This document shows positions 28,655-39,153 of a stretch of DNA of 64,000 bases, piece by piece. This DNA is from Nitrospira sp. Its GTDB lineage: Bacteria > Nitrospirota > Nitrospiria > Nitrospirales > Nitrospiraceae. The stretch covers positions 149,791-213,790 of the forward strand of contig SWDR01000022.1 of the NCBI GenBank assembly GCA_005116815.1. Reading direction: 5' to 3'. Made by a program: the position numbers and the translations under genes. Numbering within the stretch: position 1 is the stretch's first letter; each line of letters begins with the position of its first letter. The notes under the pieces were generated by a model that searched no databases, was not told the origin of the DNA, and worked only from the letters and a program-made list of their open reading frames with translations.

Positions 28655-30222
28655 CGATATCTCGTGCGCCAAACAAAGCCATTGCCATTCTGGGAACCGG
28701 CTCCGATGTAGGGAAGACCCTCATTGTCGCAGGGATCTGCCGGCTCTTGGCTCGAAGAGGCATGCGGGTCGCGCCGTTTAAAGCGCAGAACATGGCGCTA
28801 AACTCGTTCGTCACGCTCGATGGGGGAGAGATCGGGCGAGCGCAGGCACTGCAAGCTCAAGCTTGTGGGATCGAGCCGACCGTGGACATGAATCCGATTT
28901 TACTCAAGCCCGAGTCGGATTCCCGATCTCAGGTTGTAGTGAAAGGCAAGGTCTACGAGGCGCTGAATGCGCTTGCCTACTATGAGCGGAAAGAGACCCT
29001 CTTTAAGATCGTTCGCGACTGTTATGCGCGGCTGGCTGACGAGTATGAATGCATCGTCGTTGAAGGAGCCGGGAGTGCCGCGGAGATCAACCTTCGCGAT
29101 CGGGACATGGTGAACTGGCCTGTGGTCGAGTTGGCCGATGCCTCCGTTGTATTGGTGGCGGATATCGATCGAGGCGGGGTCTTTGCTCAGATCATCGGGA
29201 CCCTCGATTTGTTAGCGCCTCACGAACGTGCGCGCGTGTGCGGCGTGATCGTGAATAAGTTTCGCGGCGATCGTCGGCTCTTTGACGATGGTGTCCGCAT
29301 GCTTGAAGCTCGTACGGGCCTGCCGGTGTTGGGAGTCGTTCCCTATCTGCGCGATCTTCGATTGGATCAAGAGGATAGTCTTGATCTCGCTCGTTCTCGG
29401 TCGGTTCAGTTTAAACCCAATCTCACAAACGTGGCGGTGGTCTTGCTTCCCCGCATGAGCAACTTCACGGACTTCAATGCGTTGGCCGCCGAGAAGGATG
29501 TGGCACTTCGGTTTGCCGCGGCGCCGGAGGATTTGCAAGAGGCGGACGTGGTGATACTTCCTGGAAGCAAAAATACGCTTGCAGATCTCGATTATCTTGT
29601 GAAGTCTGGATTTTCAATTGCCTTGGACTCGCATGTGCAGAGGGGGGGCGAATTGGTCGGAATCTGCGGTGGGTTTCAGATGCTCGGGCAAGAGATCTCA
29701 GACCCCAAGGGATTGGAGGGGGGAGGAACCGCGCCGGGGTTTGCGTTTCTCGATGTCAAGACGGAGCTCGATGCCCCCAAAATCTGTCGGCAAGTACAAG
29801 CGGTGTCGCTACTCCAAGGGGTGGAGCAGCAGGTGCCGGTCCGTGGGTATGAAATTCATATGGGGCGCACCAGCCGGGGAGCCGTCGCGGCCTGTTTTCA
29901 GATTGAGGCTGCTGAAACCTGGGGTGCCCAAGCGACAGGTGATGAAGGCGCGGCCAGTGAGAATGGCCTGGTCTGGGGCACCAGCATTCATGGCCTATTC
30001 GATCAAGCCGGCTTCCGTCGCGGCTGGTTGAACCGTGCTAGGAAGAGGAAGGGGCTCTTCCCTGTCTCCTCTCATGAGTCTGAACTCGTGACAACCCAAC
30101 TTCGTGCGGAGCTGGATCGCTGGGCAGACCATCTTCACGAGCATCTGAATATGGATCTGGTTTATGCTGCGTTAGCCGTATCCGCCTTGCCTCCTGCCTC
30201 AGACTCCGGATTAACTTCCTGA
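28651..30222 (+). CDS. cbiP: cobyric acid synthase
   Basis: ILGTGSDVGKTLIVAGICRLLARRGMRVAPFKAQNMALNSFVT, EGAGSAAEINLRDRDMVN, GICGGFQMLGQEISDP. Confidence 0.95.
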   Translation: MTISRAPNKAIAILGTGSDVGKTLIVAGICRLLARRGMRVAPFKAQNMALNSFVTLDGGEIGRAQALQAQACGIEPTVDMNPILLKPESDSRSQVVVKGKVYEALNALAYYERKETLFKIVRDCYARLADEYECIVVEGAGSAAEINLRDRDMVNWPVVELADASVVLVADIDRGGVFAQIIGTLDLLAPHERARVCGVIVNKFRGDRRLFDDGVRMLEARTGLPVLGVVPYLRDLRLDQEDSLDLARSRSVQFKPNLTNVAVVLLPRMSNFTDFNALAAEKDVALRFAAAPEDLQEADVVILPGSKNTLADLDYLVKSGFSIALDSHVQRGGELVGICGGFQMLGQEISDPKGLEGGGTAPGFAFLDVKTELDAPKICRQVQAVSLLQGVEQQVPVRGYEIHMGRTSRGAVAACFQIEAAETWGAQATGDEGAASENGLVWGTSIHGLFDQAGFRRGWLNRARKRKGLFPVSSHESELVTTQLRAELDRWADHLHEHLNMDLVYAALAVSALPPASDSGLTS

Positions 30223-31004
30223 CCGTCGACATTTTCCCTCGATACGACTTTCCCTATCTATGACCGTGGGTACCGTGGCCTCATCTCCTTGGTCTGACAT
30301 CCTTGTTTGATCCCTCTCGAGTTTCTTTTGTACGTGACCTTATCAACCTGAATGGTGAGGGGGCCCTCTGTTCATGGGCTTCCCTTGCCATTGGCCTTAG
30401 GGACTAAGGCCAGGTCGTCGTGCAGGTTCTTCTATTGTGTGAGTTCAAACAGCCAGCTCATCAGGGTCTATACAGAGGTAAGGCCTCAAGGTCAGAGCCC
30501 TGCGCGTAGTGCTCAGTGATGTCCTGGTCGGAATTCAGAGAATGACATGCCAAATCGATATTGTCTGCTACACTTTTCTCGATAGGCGAGAGGTATGAGC
30601 AGAATGATGCAGATTCTCAGATGGCAGGGACTCCGCATCTCAAGCAAAGAGACGGTGATGCCGAAGTCTGTGCTTGTGATGTGTGATGGTCATTTTTTGC
30701 CAGGACGACATCATTTTGTCACAAGGTGAACAGTTCGGTGCTGGAGTGGCAAGAAGGATGTCTGAGCACGAGTGAATAGTAACCACTCAAAACAGCGAGA
30801 TAATTCAACGGTATCTGTAGTGGTGACTGCATAAGCATTCAGTCGAGCACAACCTTTGCACTATTACCGCGTGATGAAGACGATAGCTGCGATATTTCAG
30901 CGGGAATAGACGGGTGAGAACTGATGGCTGCGTGACATCAAGAGGGCAGGATGGCGAGTGATGGGATGGAATCGTATTCCGAGGCATCAAGGAGGAGGAA
31001 GGGC

Positions 31005-31742
31005 ATGAAACAGACACGTCTGAGTTGGAGAATGGCAGCCGGGTTGACGGCGACCGTCCTGGCGCTCTATGCCAGTCCTGTGATGGCTGGGAATGAGGCG
31101 GAAGTAGCAGAACATCTCATCGAGTTAGTCAAGATCGGCCGTGGTGTCTTGTCGGAACAGATGAAGAATATCAATGACCCGGCCAAGGCCGATAAGGGGT
31201 TTACCGGCGATTACATGGCGAGCCAGGTCGTGGAACGGTTTAAAAAAACCACGAAACTCGACCTGCGGATTCCCAACGTCGTACCGCAAGCGAATCTCTA
31301 TCTCGCCTTAGTCCAAGCGGAGAAGGAAGTGGTGGACGAAGCCCAGCCGATCATCAACAAGCCAGGTATTTCCTTCAAAGGATTCATCCCTGCCCTATTT
31401 GCCAGGAGAGTCGGAGAACAGTTCTACAAGAAGTCTGGTGTCCGTATGAAGCTGACGGGGATCGACTACCGGAATGCCAATAATAAGCCGGATGACTTTG
31501 AAGCAGAAGTTTTGCGGATGTTCAACGATCCTCGTCACCCCAAAGGCCAATCCTATGTCCGGAATACGATGGTCGACGGCAAGCCGGTGCTTCGCATGAT
31601 GGATCCGGAATATGCCGGTCCGACCTGTCTGGGTTGTCACGGTTCACCGAAAGGCGATCGCGATGTGACCGGCATGAAGAAAGAGGGCTGGAAAGAAGGG
31701 GAGTTGGCCGGGGCGATCAGCGTGGTGCTTCCGCTGAAATAG
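31005..31742 (+). CDS. exported Tll0287-like (DUF3365) sensor protein with c-type heme motif
   Basis: Signal peptide ending SPVMAG; GPTCLGCHGSPKGDRDVTGMKKEGWKEGELAGAISVVLPLK (CxxCH). Confidence 0.78.
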   Translation: MKQTRLSWRMAAGLTATVLALYASPVMAGNEAEVAEHLIELVKIGRGVLSEQMKNINDPAKADKGFTGDYMASQVVERFKKTTKLDLRIPNVVPQANLYLALVQAEKEVVDEAQPIINKPGISFKGFIPALFARRVGEQFYKKSGVRMKLTGIDYRNANNKPDDFEAEVLRMFNDPRHPKGQSYVRNTMVDGKPVLRMMDPEYAGPTCLGCHGSPKGDRDVTGMKKEGWKEGELAGAISVVLPLK

Positions 31743-31815
31743 CCTGTGGACATTGGGCCTGACCTGGACATGGCATAGCACGCATTCACGTTACATCACC
31801 AAAGGAGCGCGCAAG

Positions 31816-32178
31816 ATGAGCAAGATTGTTGTGGTCGATGATTCGTACGCTGAGCTGCAGTTAATCGAAGGATGCCTCAAGGCGGCCAATTACACCGTGG
31901 TGTCCTTTCCGAATACCGAGAAGCTCGAAGACAAAGTGGCCAGCGAAAAACCTGATCTCATCGTGATGGACGTCGTGATGCCGGGCCGCAACGGGTTCCA
32001 AGCCTGCCGTGATTTGAAAGGCGATGAGCGTTGCAAGAATGTTCCGATCATTCTCTGCACCTCGAAAGGCAATGAGAGCGATAAGTTCTGGGGGCAGCAG
32101 CAAGGGGCGAACGGCCACATTGTGAAGCCATTCAAAAACGAAGAGCTGTTGGCGGCCATTAAGCGAGTGATGGGCTAA
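31816..32178 (+). CDS. CheY-like single-domain response regulator (PilH-like)
   Basis: KIVVVDDSYAELQLIEG...DLIVMDVVMPGRNGFQACRDLK...IVKPFKNEELLAAI. Confidence 0.93.
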   Translation: MSKIVVVDDSYAELQLIEGCLKAANYTVVSFPNTEKLEDKVASEKPDLIVMDVVMPGRNGFQACRDLKGDERCKNVPIILCTSKGNESDKFWGQQQGANGHIVKPFKNEELLAAIKRVMG

Positions 32179-32182
32179 GGCC

Positions 32183-32707
32183 ATGGCATCGATGCAGCAT
32201 GTCATGACCGTAGATTCCAGCAGGCCTGCGTCTGCCGCTTCCAGCTCAGGAGCCGGCCCGGGTCATTCGTCTGGATCAGCGACCATTCGTGCCGCCATCA
32301 TCTCCATGGGCGGGGAACTCTTCACGATCGACCTGCGAAGCGTACGCGAAGTGTTTGTCGTGGAATCCATCACGCCGGTTCCCGGGATGCCGTCCGGCTT
32401 GGTGGGAGTCACGAACCTGCGAGGAACGGTCATTCCGTTGCTCGACCTGCGGATGATGTTCTCGCTCGACGCAGAGACCACGTTGCAATATGCCGTCGTC
32501 GTGAAACATGGAAATTGGCAGGTGGGTGTGTTGGTCGATACGGTCCCGGAAATCCGTACCCTCTCAAAGGACCAATTCATGCCGGCTCCAACTGGCACGG
32601 GGGAGGCCGAGTTCCCCTTTGTGTCGACGGTGGTCAAACTCGAAGACCGGTTACGGGGAGTGTTAGAAACCGCAGCGGTGCTCTCGCACTTCGAGACCGC
32701 AGGGTAA
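32183..32707 (+). CDS. CheW-like chemotaxis coupling protein
   Basis: GGELFTIDLRSVREVFVVESITPVPGMPSGLVGVTNLRGTVIPLLDLRMMF. Confidence 0.92.
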   Translation: MASMQHVMTVDSSRPASAASSSGAGPGHSSGSATIRAAIISMGGELFTIDLRSVREVFVVESITPVPGMPSGLVGVTNLRGTVIPLLDLRMMFSLDAETTLQYAVVVKHGNWQVGVLVDTVPEIRTLSKDQFMPAPTGTGEAEFPFVSTVVKLEDRLRGVLETAAVLSHFETAG

Positions 32708-32787
32708 GGATGCGGAAACGTCACTATGACAGGCAGTTCACGACATGAATGCATCGATCGCTAGCTAGCTAGAAGGAGGAGGTTCCC

Positions 32788-34662
32788 ATGGCGAGGCCTA
32801 CTGTATTGCAACGGTTTGAGGACTTAAAAACACAGACGAAGCTGTTGACGGCCTTCGGCATCGTCAGCGTCATCATCGTGATTATGAGTTCGTTGGGTGT
32901 GTGGACCAATAAGCGCATCAGCCAACAGACTGACGCGATCTACGTCGACTACACCGTCCCTCTCATCGACTTCAATACGATGTTGTTCAACGTCAATAAG
33001 TATCATGAGACGCTTCTAGACCTTGCTCGAGCGCCTCGCGCCGCTGACTTCAAAGTTGACGTGGCGAAGATCGGGCCATACAAACAGGAAGTTGATCGGC
33101 TGATCGCCGCATATGAGGCGACGGTCTTGCGTGTCTCAAGCACCGGACGAGATGAAGCAAAAGATCTTGTGCTATTAAAGGGGGCGCTCGCGACATTTTT
33201 TTTACAGTCTGAAGCTGGAGTTGCTGCCATTGCTGAAAGTTTTGAATCGAAGGCATTGTCGCCTGGACAGGCGCAACAGATGCGGGAATTGGGACAACTT
33301 GCCTTGACGGTGAGTATTGCACCGGCCTTTGATGAAGTGAGTATCCGCCACTCAGAACAGATTAAGACGATGCAAGAAATTGCCAAGGATCTTAGTAATG
33401 AGGCAAAGTCGCTCGCTGCAAATGCAACCCTCGCGTTGGTGATCGGCGGAGTACTCGCGGTGTTGTTGGGATTGTCGATCGGTTACTGGGTGGCGCATAA
33501 ATTGGCGTTGGGTATTGGACAGGTTGCACACGTCGCACAGTTGGCGGCAAGCGGCAACTACCAAGCTCGCGCCAAGATTACGTCGAAGGACGAACTCGGA
33601 CAGATGGCGGCCTCGTTCAACTCCATGTTGGATCGCATTACGGCCCTGGTGACATCGGAGTCCGAGCGCGACGACATGCAAAAACGTTTGATGAGCTTTC
33701 TAGTGTTGGTCTCGGACGTCGGTAAAGGAGATTTGACAAAACGCGGTGAGGTGACGGCAGACATGTTCGGCAACCTTGCAGACGGGTTCAACCTCATGGT
33801 GACCCGGTTCGGACAGTTGCTGAAGCAGGTTCGAGAGGCTGCCGAACGCGTGAACAAATCAGCCGGGACCCTTCGGGAAAGCGCAGGACAGATGGCCGGA
33901 ACGGCGAAGCATCAAGCGGACGAATCCACCAAGACGTTGGGCGCGGTCGAGCAATTGGCCACCTCCATGCGTCAGGTTGCAGAAACCGCTGGCGCGTCTT
34001 CGGAATCGGCGAAGCAAGTGTTGCAAGCGACGGAGCGCGGACGAGTGGCCGTGGAAGAAACCGTGCAAGACATGCACAGCATTCGTTCAGCCGTGCAACG
34101 TATGTCGAAGCAGGTCAAGGCGCTGGGCGACCGGTCCTTGGAAATTTCGCAGATCGTGTCGACGATTCGAGATATCGCGAATCAGACGAATTTGCTCGCG
34201 TTGAACGCAGCCATCGAGGCGGCCGGCGCCGGCGAGGCCGGTGCCCGATTCGCGGTCGTCGCCGATCAGGTCCGAAAGCTGGCCGAAAGCTCGACGCAAG
34301 CGACGCGCGAAATCGCAGATCTTGTGAAGGTGATTCAGACGGAAACGCAAGATGCGGTGGTCGCGATGGAACAGGAAACGCAGGCGGTGGAAGCCGGATC
34401 GGCCTCCGCGTTGCGTACCGGTGAAGTGTTCAATGAAATCTCAGGAATCGCCCAACGTTCGTCAGAGTTGGCACAGACCATCGCCAGCGCGGCGGTCACC
34501 CAGACCGCGTCGACGGACCAGGTGGGTCGCTCGATTAAGGACTTCTCCGGCGGTGCCGCGGCGACGCAAAAAGTGACGGACTCTGCGCGCGTGACCGTCG
34601 AAGATATGGCGAAGCTCGCCGAAGGGCTGACGTCTTCCGTCGCCCAGTTTAAATTGGTCTAG
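32788..34662 (+). CDS. methyl-accepting chemotaxis protein
   Basis: Two TM segments, HAMP, and MA hairpin [43 protein letters not shown]. Confidence 0.95.
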   Translation: MARPTVLQRFEDLKTQTKLLTAFGIVSVIIVIMSSLGVWTNKRISQQTDAIYVDYTVPLIDFNTMLFNVNKYHETLLDLARAPRAADFKVDVAKIGPYKQEVDRLIAAYEATVLRVSSTGRDEAKDLVLLKGALATFFLQSEAGVAAIAESFESKALSPGQAQQMRELGQLALTVSIAPAFDEVSIRHSEQIKTMQEIAKDLSNEAKSLAANATLALVIGGVLAVLLGLSIGYWVAHKLALGIGQVAHVAQLAASGNYQARAKITSKDELGQMAASFNSMLDRITALVTSESERDDMQKRLMSFLVLVSDVGKGDLTKRGEVTADMFGNLADGFNLMVTRFGQLLKQVREAAERVNKSAGTLRESAGQMAGTAKHQADESTKTLGAVEQLATSMRQVAETAGASSESAKQVLQATERGRVAVEETVQDMHSIRSAVQRMSKQVKALGDRSLEISQIVSTIRDIANQTNLLALNAAIEAAGAGEAGARFAVVADQVRKLAESSTQATREIADLVKVIQTETQDAVVAMEQETQAVEAGSASALRTGEVFNEISGIAQRSSELAQTIASAAVTQTASTDQVGRSIKDFSGGAAATQKVTDSARVTVEDMAKLAEGLTSSVAQFKLV

Positions 34663-34670
34663 GTCTGCTT

Positions 34671-34697
34671 CCCGGAGCATCCTCTGGATGCTCCGGG
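34671..34697. terminator. intra-operon stem-loop between MCP and CheA genes
   Basis: Perfect 12-bp arms cccggagcatcc tct ggatgctccggg; no U-tract. Confidence 0.65.
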
Positions 34698-34712
34698 TAA
34701 GAAAGGATAGGG

Positions 34713-37700
34713 ATGAGCTCCGAACTTGACCGAGACGGCCTCGTTGACATTTTCGTCGCTGAAGCGTCGGAAGCGATGGACATCCTCACCAAGGCATTCC
34801 ATCCGTCCGACGGGACGACGCCGACACCCGCACAATTGCAAGAGCAGTATGTGTGGGCCCATAAAATTCGTGGGGCGTCAGGACTTTATGGATACGAGGG
34901 GTTAGCCCTGTTGGGGGCATTGCTGGAATCGACCTTGGAAGAGGCTCCGTCTATCGAGGCCGCGCACTGGCCGAAAGCATTGGAGGCCTTACGCGGGATG
35001 GTGACCTCGTTCGAGTCTCAATTGAAAGTTGTTGCACAAGGCGGCGCTGAAGATCCCTCTGTGAGTGCGAGATGGAAAGACGAAGTGGCGAGATTATTCC
35101 AGTCTCTGCCTGCCCTGGTTGCTTCAGAAGCAACATTGCTCACGCCGGACTATCTCGTTCCGACTCTCGATCCTGAAGTCCTCTCGTATTTTGCTCCGGA
35201 AGCGGAGGAGTATCTGCAGACCATCGAGTCGCTCCTGCATCGTCTGCGTCATGACTCCAAGGATGGTGAGCCCATCCAGACCCTTTATCGCACTGCCCAT
35301 ACGCTGAAGGGGTCTGCGTACACGATCGGATTTAAGGTTGTCGGCGACATGGCTCATCCGATCGAAGATTGCATGATCGCGGTTCGTGAGGGACGGGTTG
35401 CCATGTCGTCAACGTTGGTCGGGGCGATTGGTCGAGCGGTGGACGTGATTCGTCTGCTCATGTGTCGAGACGACGAGAATATTGTGCAATTGCAGCATGA
35501 TGTGCCTCAAGTCACTCAGGCGCTTGAACTGATTCGCAGTGGGGAAGGTATAGCGGTGGAAGCGCCGGCGGTTGCTCCGATCGTGCCGGCGGCGCCCGTT
35601 GCGGCACCCGTCATGGATCGGCCTGTGGAATCTGCCAGCCCTGAAGGGGCAATATCTTCTGCCGAGCACCCTTTGACCGATGAGTATCTGTTGCCGCTTT
35701 TGGATGCCGAAGTGCTCTCCTATTTTGCCCCGGAAGCCCAGGAATATCTCGAGTCTCTCGAAGCGCAACTGCTTCGTCTGGAAAAAGAACAACACAATCC
35801 GGAAGTCATCAATCAACTCTTTCGGACCGCGCATACGCTCAAGGGGTCTGCCTACACGGTTGGATTCCAGTCCATCGGAGATTTAACGCACTATGTCGAA
35901 GATTTTATGGCCTCGGTGCGCGAGGGGCGCGTCAAGATTCTTTCCGGGCATACGGATGTCTTGTTACGATCGGTAGATGTGGTTCGCCTGTTGATGAGGA
36001 GAGATTCTTCATCCCTCGACATGCTGCGCCAGCGATTTGCTATCGCTATGCAAGGACTCAAGCAGCTCGATCAGCCCATGGCGGCTCAGGCCGTTGAGTC
36101 GAGGCCTGCCGTTCATTCGGTCGCGTCGCCGGTGGAGCAGGAGGCACAGGACCAGCAAGACGCTGAACCAGCCAAGACGGTGGACGGTAAAGCGGCGGAA
36201 GATCGCGAAGTCATCCGTGTGAGCCGCGATCGGTTGGAGCGACTCTTGAATCTGGTCGGTGAGCTCGTGATCGGCCGAGGACGACTCGAACAACGGCTGC
36301 ATATGCTGGAGAATCTTTCTCAGCAAGTTTTGGCCTGCAAAGGACGTTTGGTCGAATCGGTTCGTTCGTTTGAGGAAAAACATACCTTCACACTTCCGGC
36401 CGCCTCCTCAAGCCCGGCGTCTGTTCCCCTTCAGGGTGTGGCCGGTCTCAGCGATTTCGGCAGTCTTGAATTCGATAAGTACGACGACTTCAATATTTTG
36501 GCTCGCCGCATCAGCGAGGTCACGGCGGATATTACCGAGTCGATGACGCAGTTGAGTGGATCGATTCGCCGTTCGCATGAAGACATGAGCCACTTGGCAC
36601 AATTGACACTCGGGATGCGGGATGAAATCGCCCGGGCCCGTATGGTGCCGGTCGGCACACCGTTCACCCGCTTCCGCCGCGCCACACGAGAGATGGCTCG
36701 CGCGACCGGGAAAGAGGTGGCATTGGTCACCTCCGGTGAACATACCGAAGTGGACACAGGCGTCGTGGAGCGGCTGGTCGATCCGTTGGTACACCTTGTA
36801 CGGAATGCGGTCTATCACGGGATCGAGCCTGCAGCGGTTCGCGTGTCGAAGGGAAAGCCTGCGGCCGGGACGATCTATCTCCATGCGGCGCATCGCGGGA
36901 ATGCCGTCTTGATTGAAGTTGAAGACGATGGAGCGGGGCTCGATGTTGAAAAGATCCGGGCCAAGGCAGTGGAACGAGGGCTAATTCGCCCAGAGGTGGC
37001 CCGTGTGTTGCCAGAGTCTGAAGTGATCAAGTTTATATTCATGCCTGGATTCTCGACGGCTGACCAGATCGGTGATCAGGCCGGGCGAGGGGTCGGTATG
37101 GATGTGGTGAAACGTGTCATTGAAAGTATGAACGGCCACATCGATGTCGAGTCCATTAGAGGTGTGGGGACGAAATTCACCTTGAATCTTCCTCTGACAT
37201 TGCTAATTGCCACGGCGCTCATGGTGAAGGCGGGGAGTGAGCGGTATGCGATTCCATTGCCGTCGGTACGTGAAGTCACAATGCTGACAGCCAGTTCGCA
37301 TCAACGCATGGGCGAACGGTCGATCTTGCATATCGGCGATGAGGCGATTGAGGTGCAGCCGCTTCAGCAGTTGCTCACTCGGAATCGTGTGCCGGTAGAA
37401 GTCGGGAGACCTGTGGTCATCGTGAGAACGGCCGCTGGCATGATCGGTTTGCTGGTTGATGAATTGCTCGGCCGTCAGGAAATCGTCATTAAACCATTGG
37501 GATCCTTTAAGTCGTTGGATCGTTCCAGCTTTGGCGGCGCGACTATCGATCCGGAAGGTCGCGTAGTCCTCGTATTGGACCCGGCTCGGTTGCTGGCACG
37601 AGAGGCGCCAGTTGCGGCAGGAACAGAGGTATCGTTAGACGCGTCAGCTTCCGCAGAGGCCCTGATCCCATACGTCGAGGCACCGGAGCCAAAGGCGTCG

Positions 37701-38084
37701 GAACCGTTGATTCTCTTAATCGACGACTCCTTGAGCATCCGGAAGTTCGTAGGCCGTATGTTGGAGTCTGCCGGGTATAAAGTCGATACCGCGGTGGATG
37801 GAGAAGAAGGTCTCCGTAAAGCATCGGCGCAAAACTACCGATTAATCCTTACCGATCTTGAGATGCCGAAGCTCAATGGCTATGAAGTGATCCAGGGATT
37901 ACGCAGCCGGGCGCAGACGCAGCAGACGCCGATTATCGTGATGACGACCAGAGCCGGAGATAAACACCGACAAATGGCTCTGAATATCGGCGCGAGCTCC
38001 TATATTCCCAAGCCGGTTGAAGAGCGGGCGTTGATTCAGGAAATTGAGCGATGGATCGGTAAAGAGGCCACCGTGCGTCAATAG
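34713..38084 (+). CDS. CheA-type hybrid histidine kinase with three Hpt domains and C-terminal REC
   Basis: Hpt-like AHKIRGASGLYGYEGLA, two Hpt RTAHTLKGSAYT(I/V)GF; LVRNAVYHGIEPAAVR; GRGVGMDVVKRVIESMNGHIDVES; CheW domain; C-terminal LILLIDDSLSIRKFVGRML. Confidence 0.95.
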   Translation: MSSELDRDGLVDIFVAEASEAMDILTKAFHPSDGTTPTPAQLQEQYVWAHKIRGASGLYGYEGLALLGALLESTLEEAPSIEAAHWPKALEALRGMVTSFESQLKVVAQGGAEDPSVSARWKDEVARLFQSLPALVASEATLLTPDYLVPTLDPEVLSYFAPEAEEYLQTIESLLHRLRHDSKDGEPIQTLYRTAHTLKGSAYTIGFKVVGDMAHPIEDCMIAVREGRVAMSSTLVGAIGRAVDVIRLLMCRDDENIVQLQHDVPQVTQALELIRSGEGIAVEAPAVAPIVPAAPVAAPVMDRPVESASPEGAISSAEHPLTDEYLLPLLDAEVLSYFAPEAQEYLESLEAQLLRLEKEQHNPEVINQLFRTAHTLKGSAYTVGFQSIGDLTHYVEDFMASVREGRVKILSGHTDVLLRSVDVVRLLMRRDSSSLDMLRQRFAIAMQGLKQLDQPMAAQAVESRPAVHSVASPVEQEAQDQQDAEPAKTVDGKAAEDREVIRVSRDRLERLLNLVGELVIGRGRLEQRLHMLENLSQQVLACKGRLVESVRSFEEKHTFTLPAASSSPASVPLQGVAGLSDFGSLEFDKYDDFNILARRISEVTADITESMTQLSGSIRRSHEDMSHLAQLTLGMRDEIARARMVPVGTPFTRFRRATREMARATGKEVALVTSGEHTEVDTGVVERLVDPLVHLVRNAVYHGIEPAAVRVSKGKPAAGTIYLHAAHRGNAVLIEVEDDGAGLDVEKIRAKAVERGLIRPEVARVLPESEVIKFIFMPGFSTADQIGDQAGRGVGMDVVKRVIESMNGHIDVESIRGVGTKFTLNLPLTLLIATALMVKAGSERYAIPLPSVREVTMLTASSHQRMGERSILHIGDEAIEVQPLQQLLTRNRVPVEVGRPVVIVRTAAGMIGLLVDELLGRQEIVIKPLGSFKSLDRSSFGGATIDPEGRVVLVLDPARLLAREAPVAAGTEVSLDASASAEALIPYVEAPEPKASEPLILLIDDSLSIRKFVGRMLESAGYKVDTAVDGEEGLRKASAQNYRLILTDLEMPKLNGYEVIQGLRSRAQTQQTPIIVMTTRAGDKHRQMALNIGASSYIPKPVEERALIQEIERWIGKEATVRQ

Positions 38085-38149
38085 GCTCTCTGCCGCCTGA
38101 TTTTTCGAATGGTTGTTGTAGCCGAACTGTTGTCAGAACTGGAACGATT

Positions 38150-38668
38150 ATGAGTTTACGCGGTCATCTTAAATCGGCGAATGTACTCGTAGAGACGGCC
38201 AGCTTCTTGGTCGTTCGTCTTGGGGGGAGTTATCTGGCATTGCCTGCAGATGGCGTTCATGGGGTGCTTACGCCCGAAGAGGCCGGCCTGGAGCAGGCGG
38301 TGATGGCGACAGGGACGCTCTACCAGCCGGTTGATCTTGCGCACTTGCTCTCGGTGGTGGCCGATCTGTCAGGCCTCGAAGTACGGACGGTGTTGTATTC
38401 GAATGGGCATTCACATGGCGCGATTCGCGTCGAGCAGGTGGTCGGCCTGACGGACGTCGAACGAAAGAATTGTCTTCCGTTGCCGCCGCAGTTTCGATGC
38501 GATGAACGACGGTGGTTCGGGGGGATGATGCTGTATGAGGACCTTCTGGTGTTGATCGTGAATCCAGCCTGGATGCTGGGAGAGTTGGCAGAGGTGGTCT
38601 CTGTTGGCGCGAGGGAGACCCCGCAGCTGGTCGCCGATAGTCCACTCACAGTTGGTGGATCATGCTGA
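38150..38668 (+). CDS. CheW-like domain protein
   Basis: FLVVRLGGSYLALPADGVHGVLTPEEA...DLLVLIVNPAWML. Confidence 0.75.
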   Translation: MSLRGHLKSANVLVETASFLVVRLGGSYLALPADGVHGVLTPEEAGLEQAVMATGTLYQPVDLAHLLSVVADLSGLEVRTVLYSNGHSHGAIRVEQVVGLTDVERKNCLPLPPQFRCDERRWFGGMMLYEDLLVLIVNPAWMLGELAEVVSVGARETPQLVADSPLTVGGSC

Positions 38669-39111
38669 GGGCGGCTCGAGGGCAGCAGCAGGCTCAGACG
38701 ACGAAACGGTCGTGGAATGTGGTGGTCTTCTCCATTGGTGGGATGAAGCTGGCCGCACGGACGGAAGATGTGGGGGGCGTGTCACCCTGGACTGGCAGTA
38801 TTCCTGTGCCGAGTCGGACACCGTTCGTGCAGGCGATGCAGAAACGGGACCATCAAGTGATGCCGGTGTATGAATTGGCAAACAGGCTGAGTCGCACCTT
38901 GCAGGGAGATCCATTGCTGTGCTTGGTCGCGCGGCACGTCGATGGACCAATGGCGATCTGTATTGATGCGGCGGTACCATCTCTCGAAACGGTAGATGCC
39001 GCAGCGATTCGACCCACTGTCAGCGGCGATCTTGAAACGTTCGGGTCAGTCACAATTGGTGGAGACGATGTGACGATCGTGGCCTTGCAACGATTGGGAC
39101 GGTTAGGATAG
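38662..39111 (+). CDS. short CheW-like protein
   Basis: VVFSIGGMKLAARTEDVGGVSPWTGSIPVPSRTPFVQAM...DHQVMPVYELANRL; overlaps preceding CDS. Confidence 0.6.
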   Translation: MLRAARGQQQAQTTKRSWNVVVFSIGGMKLAARTEDVGGVSPWTGSIPVPSRTPFVQAMQKRDHQVMPVYELANRLSRTLQGDPLLCLVARHVDGPMAICIDAAVPSLETVDAAAIRPTVSGDLETFGSVTIGGDDVTIVALQRLGRLG

Positions 39112-39153
39112 GACCTCGTTCGAGGTTCAAGGTAATGGGGAAAGGAAGCTGAG

